Below, piece after piece: positions 29,569 through 33,506 of a stretch of 33,506 bases of DNA (position 1 is its first letter; every line of letters begins with the position of its first letter). Position numbers and translations under genes: made by a program. Under the pieces are notes generated by a model that saw only the letters and a program-made list of their open reading frames with translations, was not told where the DNA came from and made no database searches. The stretch covers positions 1 through 33,506 of the forward strand of contig RFZH01000003.1 of NCBI GenBank assembly GCA_009920815.1, in the 5' to 3' direction. This DNA comes from Paracoccaceae bacterium. Lineage in GTDB: Bacteria; Pseudomonadota; Alphaproteobacteria; Rhodobacterales; Rhodobacteraceae.

Positions 29569-29746
29569 ACCCGACAAGTGGGTTTCGCAACATTTTTGCC
29601 AGATTGAGGGCGGATTATTTCATCCTGTGTAAAAATACCAGCGTAAAATTCACAAACTTTGTATTTTCGATCACCCTGTCGTGAGCCTACTGTAAAAACA
29701 TCCGCTCGCAGTGCATTGTGTGCCTGCTTACATGTTTGGGAATGCT

Positions 29747-30433
29747 ATGAAATATATACCACTTTTGATTATTGCAGTCGTTGCGATTGTTGGCGGCTTC
29801 TATTTTGCCGATTATCTTTCATTTGAAACGCTTGCGCAGCACCGCTACAGTTTGTTGGCCTTCAAAGAAACCTATTTCGGCGTGGCGGCATTGCTTTTTG
29901 TGTTTGTTTATTTTGTGATCGTTGCGTTTTCGTTGCCGGGTGCTGGCGTGGCGTCGATCACAGGTGGGTTTTTGTTTGGACTCGGGTTTGGCACAGTTTT
30001 GAATGTGGTCGCGGCGACGCTTGGGGCCTGTGCTATTTTCTTGGCGGTACGTACAGGGGTAGGGCGGTCTTTGGCAGCTAAGGTCGATACTTCCCAGGGG
30101 AAACTGGCAAATATGATGGCACGGATGCGCGACAATGAAATAAGCGTTTTGTTTTTGCTGCGTTTGGTTCCTGTTGTGCCGTTTTTCGTGGCGAATGTCC
30201 TTCCGGCATTGGTTGGTGTCGGTTTGCGTAACTTTGCATTTACTACGTTTTTGGGAATTATACCTGGTGGCTTGGTGTATACATGGATTGGCGTTGGGTT
30301 GGGCGATGTATTCGACCGTGGAGCATCCCCAGATCTTGGCCTCATTTGGTCGCCCCACATATTGGGTCCAATTCTAGGGCTCGCAATATTGGCGGCGGTG
30401 CCGATGCTTATCGGCAAGAAAGGACAATCATGA
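29747..30433 (+). CDS. TVP38/TMEM64 family membrane protein (DedA/SNARE-associated)
   Basis: 'FSLPGAGVASITGGFLFGLGFGTVLNVVAATLGACAIFLAVR', 'LLRLVPVVPFFVANVLPALVGVGLRNFAFTTFLGIIPGGLVYTWIGVGLG'. Start moved to 'MKYIPLL'. Confidence 0.92.
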   Translation: MKYIPLLIIAVVAIVGGFYFADYLSFETLAQHRYSLLAFKETYFGVAALLFVFVYFVIVAFSLPGAGVASITGGFLFGLGFGTVLNVVAATLGACAIFLAVRTGVGRSLAAKVDTSQGKLANMMARMRDNEISVLFLLRLVPVVPFFVANVLPALVGVGLRNFAFTTFLGIIPGGLVYTWIGVGLGDVFDRGASPDLGLIWSPHILGPILGLAILAAVPMLIGKKGQS

Positions 30434-31848
30434 AAAAGATTACAACAGATCTGTTGGTCATCGGCGCAGGTTCTGGCGGGTTATCTGTGGCAGCGGGTGC
30501 CGTTCAGATGGGCGCGGATGTTACCTTGATCGAAGCCAACGAAATGGGCGGAGATTGTTTGAATTTCGGGTGTGTTCCATCCAAGGCACTGTTGTCGGCG
30601 GCAAAGCGCGCTTACATCGTTCAAAATTCTATCGCCTTTGGGGTAACTGCGGGGCATGTTAAAATTGATTACAGTAAAGCACAAAGCCATGTTCGCGATA
30701 CAATAGCGACAATATCCCCTCATGATAGCCAAGAACGGTTTGAAGGACTGGGCGTGCGGGTCATCCGCGCATTTGCACGATTTTCAGGCCGCCGAGAGGT
30801 TATTGCCGGTGATTACGCAATCACCGCGCGTCGCATTGTGATCGCGACCGGTGCGCATGCCGCTGTGCCACCTGTGCCCGGTTTGAAAGATGTGCCCTAT
30901 CTTACAAACGAAACTTTGTTTTCTATTGCCGTCGAACCAAGCCACTTGGTCATTCTTGGCGCAGGACCAATTGGTATGGAAATGGCACAAGCCCATGCGC
31001 GGCTGGGCGTGCGTGTCAGCATGATTGAAATGGCAAAATTTGGGGCAATGCTTGATCCAGATGCAGCGAGTATATTGCGTACCTCGCTTGAACGCGATTG
31101 GGTCGAGATTCATGACGAAATAGGCTTGACGTCGATCGAGAAGGTCGAAAATGGAATTTTGTGCCATTTGTCAGACGGCCGTTCAATTGAAGGGTCGCAC
31201 ATTCTTGTCGCAGCAGGGCGCAAGCCTAATCTAGAAGGGCTGGATTTAGAACGGGCGGGTATTCAATATGATGTTAAGGGTATAAAGGTCGACGCCGGTC
31301 TTAGGACATCTAATAAATCGGTCTATGCAATCGGCGATGTTGCTGGCGGCGCACAATTTACGCATGTGGCAGGTTATCATGCAGGCATCGTTATACGCTC
31401 CGCACTTCTTGGCTTGCCTGCCAAAGCGCGTACGGATGCGATCCCCTCCGTGGTTTACACAGACCCAGAAGTGGCGCAGGTCGGGTTGACCCTTGCACAA
31501 GCACGCGGCGAATATGGTGCACGTGCCGAAGAGGCAAGATTTGATTATGCGGGCAACGATCGCGCTATTGCAGAACGGAAAACCGAAGGTTTTGCCAAAG
31601 CGATTATCGCAGGCGGGCGCGTTGTGGGGGCAACCGTAGTTGGGCACCAAGCCGGCGAAATGATTAATTTTTGGACCTATATGGTGACCCACAAAGAAAA
31701 AATTAGCAAAGTCTCGGCGATGATTGCACCTTATCCGAGTTTGCATGAAATCAACAAAAGGGTGGCGGGGGCCTATTTTTCGCCACGTCTGTTTGATAGC
31801 GTTTGGGTAAAGCGCGTCGTTCGTTTTGTTCAAAAAAGGATTCCATAG
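30430..31848 (+). CDS. FAD-dependent pyridine nucleotide-disulfide oxidoreductase (mercuric reductase/lipoamide dehydrogenase-like)
   Basis: Start reassigned to 'MKKITTDLLVIGAGSGGLSVA' (ATGA overlap with TVP38 gene). Redox motif 'GGDCLNFGCVPSKALL', NAD motif 'LGAGPIGMEMAQA', 'YAIGDVAG'. Confidence 0.93.
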   Translation: MKKITTDLLVIGAGSGGLSVAAGAVQMGADVTLIEANEMGGDCLNFGCVPSKALLSAAKRAYIVQNSIAFGVTAGHVKIDYSKAQSHVRDTIATISPHDSQERFEGLGVRVIRAFARFSGRREVIAGDYAITARRIVIATGAHAAVPPVPGLKDVPYLTNETLFSIAVEPSHLVILGAGPIGMEMAQAHARLGVRVSMIEMAKFGAMLDPDAASILRTSLERDWVEIHDEIGLTSIEKVENGILCHLSDGRSIEGSHILVAAGRKPNLEGLDLERAGIQYDVKGIKVDAGLRTSNKSVYAIGDVAGGAQFTHVAGYHAGIVIRSALLGLPAKARTDAIPSVVYTDPEVAQVGLTLAQARGEYGARAEEARFDYAGNDRAIAERKTEGFAKAIIAGGRVVGATVVGHQAGEMINFWTYMVTHKEKISKVSAMIAPYPSLHEINKRVAGAYFSPRLFDSVWVKRVVRFVQKRIP

Positions 31849-31851
31849 GTC

Positions 31852-33231
31852 ATGTTCAAAACCCTCTCAGGTCGGTTTTTGATTTTGACAATTGTCTTTG
31901 TCATGCTGGCTGAGGTGCTGATTTTCGTGCCGTCAATTGCGCGCTTTCGCTTGGATTACTTGAACGCGCGGATCGAAAGGGCACAGCTGGCTTCGCTTGC
32001 GCTGCTGGCAGATGACATGCTTTCACCCGAATTAGAGGCCGAGCTTTTGAACACAGCGGACGTCTACAACGTGGTTTTGATCCGCGATTCGGCGCGCCAA
32101 CTGGTGTTATCCTCTGATTTGCCGCAACCTGTCGCGCGCAGTTTTGACCTAAGAGACCCACAGCCGCTTGTTTTGTTGCGCGATACATTTGCACGCATTT
32201 TATCCCCGAATTTTGAGGTGATACGTGTCATTGGTATCCCCGCACAAGGGGCAGGTCAATTGATCGAAGTTACGCTGGGCACGCTTACATTGCGCGAGGC
32301 GATGTTGGACTATGGTTTGCGTATCTTGTGGCTTTCGGCTGTGATTTCGGTGATCACTGCTGCCCTTTTATTCGTGGCTGTTCGGATGATGATCGTACGC
32401 CCAATCAAGAGGGTAGCGCAGTCCATGGCAGATTATGCGCGCGCGCCTGATGATATCCGCCGTATCATCACGCCGAGCTCGTCTATTGTTGATATCTACC
32501 AAGCCGAAGCTGCCTTGGCTCAGATGCAAGGCGACCTACGTACATCACTTAAACAAAAACAAAGGCTTGCGACGTTGGGCGAAGGTGTCGCCAAGATTAG
32601 CCATGATTTGCGCAATATTTTATCCAGTGTGCAGCTTTTGTCAGATCGCCTAGAAGATAGCCAAGATCCAATGGTCAAACGCATGGCACCGCGATTGATT
32701 AAATCTGTATCACGCGCTGTATCCTTGACGGAAAATACACTTGCATTTGGACGGGTACAGGAACCGACCCCCCATCTAGAGCGGGTGGCCCTGAAAGCTA
32801 TTGTTGAAGATGTATTTTCCCAAGAAGAATTAGCGCTATCTGAGGGCGATAACATTCGTTTTGTCTGCGATGTGGGTTCATTGATCCTGCGCGTTGATCC
32901 TGAACATCTTTCAAGGATCTTGCAAAACATTGTTCGCAATGCGCGGCAGGCCATGCAGATCTCTGGGTGTGTCGGAACGATTTCTATCCGCGGAACCGAG
33001 GATGAGAACCAGTGGTCAATCACAGTCGTTGATGACGGTCCTGGTCTTTCTGATAAAGCCAAAGCAAACCTATTTCAGGCGTTTTCTGGCGGCACTAAAA
33101 AAGATGGTACTGGATTGGGGCTTGTGATCGCACAAGAGCTTGTTTCAGGGCATGGGGGTCAGCTGGAATTGGTGTCGTCAAATGTTGATGGAACCACGTT
33201 TAAGATATCCTTGCCCAAAACACTCGCATAA
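31852..33231 (+). CDS. Sensor histidine kinase (membrane, HAMP)
   Basis: 459 aa. Two TM segments; H-box 'VAKISHDLRNILSSVQLLSDRL'; N-box 'LQNIVRNARQAM'; 'DDGPGLSDKAKANLFQAFSGGTKKDGTGLGLVIAQELVSGHGG'. Starts 3 nt after the oxidoreductase stop. Confidence 0.94.
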   Translation: MFKTLSGRFLILTIVFVMLAEVLIFVPSIARFRLDYLNARIERAQLASLALLADDMLSPELEAELLNTADVYNVVLIRDSARQLVLSSDLPQPVARSFDLRDPQPLVLLRDTFARILSPNFEVIRVIGIPAQGAGQLIEVTLGTLTLREAMLDYGLRILWLSAVISVITAALLFVAVRMMIVRPIKRVAQSMADYARAPDDIRRIITPSSSIVDIYQAEAALAQMQGDLRTSLKQKQRLATLGEGVAKISHDLRNILSSVQLLSDRLEDSQDPMVKRMAPRLIKSVSRAVSLTENTLAFGRVQEPTPHLERVALKAIVEDVFSQEELALSEGDNIRFVCDVGSLILRVDPEHLSRILQNIVRNARQAMQISGCVGTISIRGTEDENQWSITVVDDGPGLSDKAKANLFQAFSGGTKKDGTGLGLVIAQELVSGHGGQLELVSSNVDGTTFKISLPKTLA

Positions 33232-33270
33232 TGTTCCAGAATATTTTTTAGAAAAACGAGTATTTAGCCC

Positions 33271-33298
33271 TTGCAAAGCGTCGCTATAGGTTTTAGAT
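33271..33298 (+). promoter_or_regulatory. Putative tRNA-Arg promoter
   Basis: TTGCAA (33271-33276), 16-nt spacer, TTAGAT (33293-33298), ending 10 nt before the tRNA 5' end. Same -10 hexamer and spacing as the proposed rpmH promoter. Confidence 0.55.
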
Positions 33299-33308
33299 CG
33301 GCCCTCGT

Positions 33309-33385
33309 GGACCGATAGCTCAGCTGGATAGAGTACTTGACTACGAATCAAGGGGTCGGGGGTTCGAATCCTCCTCGGTCCGCCA
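33309..33385 (+). tRNA. tRNA-Arg (anticodon ACG), CCA encoded
   Basis: GGACCGA/TCGGTCC acceptor stem, TAGCTCAGCTGGATAGAGTA D-arm, CTTGACT-ACG-AATCAAG anticodon arm, GGTTCGAATC T-loop, encoded CCA. Confidence 0.97.
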
Positions 33386-33506
33386 TTATTCTGAAAATTA
33401 TGATTTTTTAACAGCATGTTAGGGTGCAAGTGTTTATTTCGCCACCACATTTTTATGATGCTCTAATTTTTACAAATGCATATCTAAGTATGAATAATGT
33501 TCGCTA

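Noticed and set aside
29477-29746. Possible oriC near rpmH
   Set aside because: rpmH can lie near oriC, but I see no TTATCCACA-type DnaA boxes and no dnaA gene here.
29819-30417. 179 and 169 aa minus-strand ORFs
   Set aside because: Antisense to the TVP38 gene; low-complexity Lys/Asn/Pro/Arg-rich shadow frames.
30283-30429. N-terminal extension of the FAD oxidoreductase in the ORF track
   Set aside because: Overlaps the TVP38 coding sequence; the Rossmann motif begins right after ATG 30430, which overlaps the TVP38 stop.
31246-31833. 195 aa minus-strand ORF
   Set aside because: Antisense to the FAD oxidoreductase; no domain logic.
32520-33062. 180 aa minus-strand ORF
   Set aside because: Antisense to the sensor kinase; Ser/Arg-rich shadow frame.
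33178-33450. Minus-strand 90 aa ORF containing 'GGPRRIRTPDPLIRSQVLYPAELSVHEGR'
   Set aside because: This is the antisense translation of the tRNA-Arg gene and its promoter, a familiar spurious-protein pattern.
1-33506. CRISPR array, transposase, prophage, toxin-antitoxin or restriction systems
   Set aside because: No regularly spaced repeats, terminal inverted repeats or diagnostic protein motifs found by reading the sequence and ORF list.

Overview
The window is about 33.5 kb of compact alphaproteobacterial chromosome. Gene content and order look Rhodobacterales/Roseobacter-like; this is inferred from protein content, not from any search. Most of it is housekeeping or core metabolism: a DUF4159/BatA-like gene pair; a glycolate oxidase operon glcDEF; an Hsp20 gene; rbfA; dapB; rnhA-ispH; a hybrid histidine kinase; a D-2-hydroxyacid dehydrogenase; a phosphomannomutase/phosphoglucomutase; a NeuB-like synthase; argB; and a long minus-strand cluster rpmH-rnpA-yidD-ttcA-EAL-yidC-MOSC-engB. 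After these come a TVP38 / FAD-disulfide oxidoreductase / sensor kinase unit and a tRNA-Arg(ACG). I found no CRISPR array, prophage, transposase or obvious defence system, and no convincing new multi-gene system. The best second-look items are: (1) a ROSE-type RNA thermometer candidate masking the Hsp20 Shine-Dalgarno; (2) a frameshift at a (CA)4 tract that splits the phosphomannomutase/phosphoglucomutase gene; (3) three ATTGGT/ACCAAT half-sites in the glcD promoter; (4) an SD-sequestering hairpin before the EAL gene; (5) an uncharacterised TVP38-oxidoreductase-kinase operon; and (6) a solitary neuB-like gene next to the broken hexose mutase.
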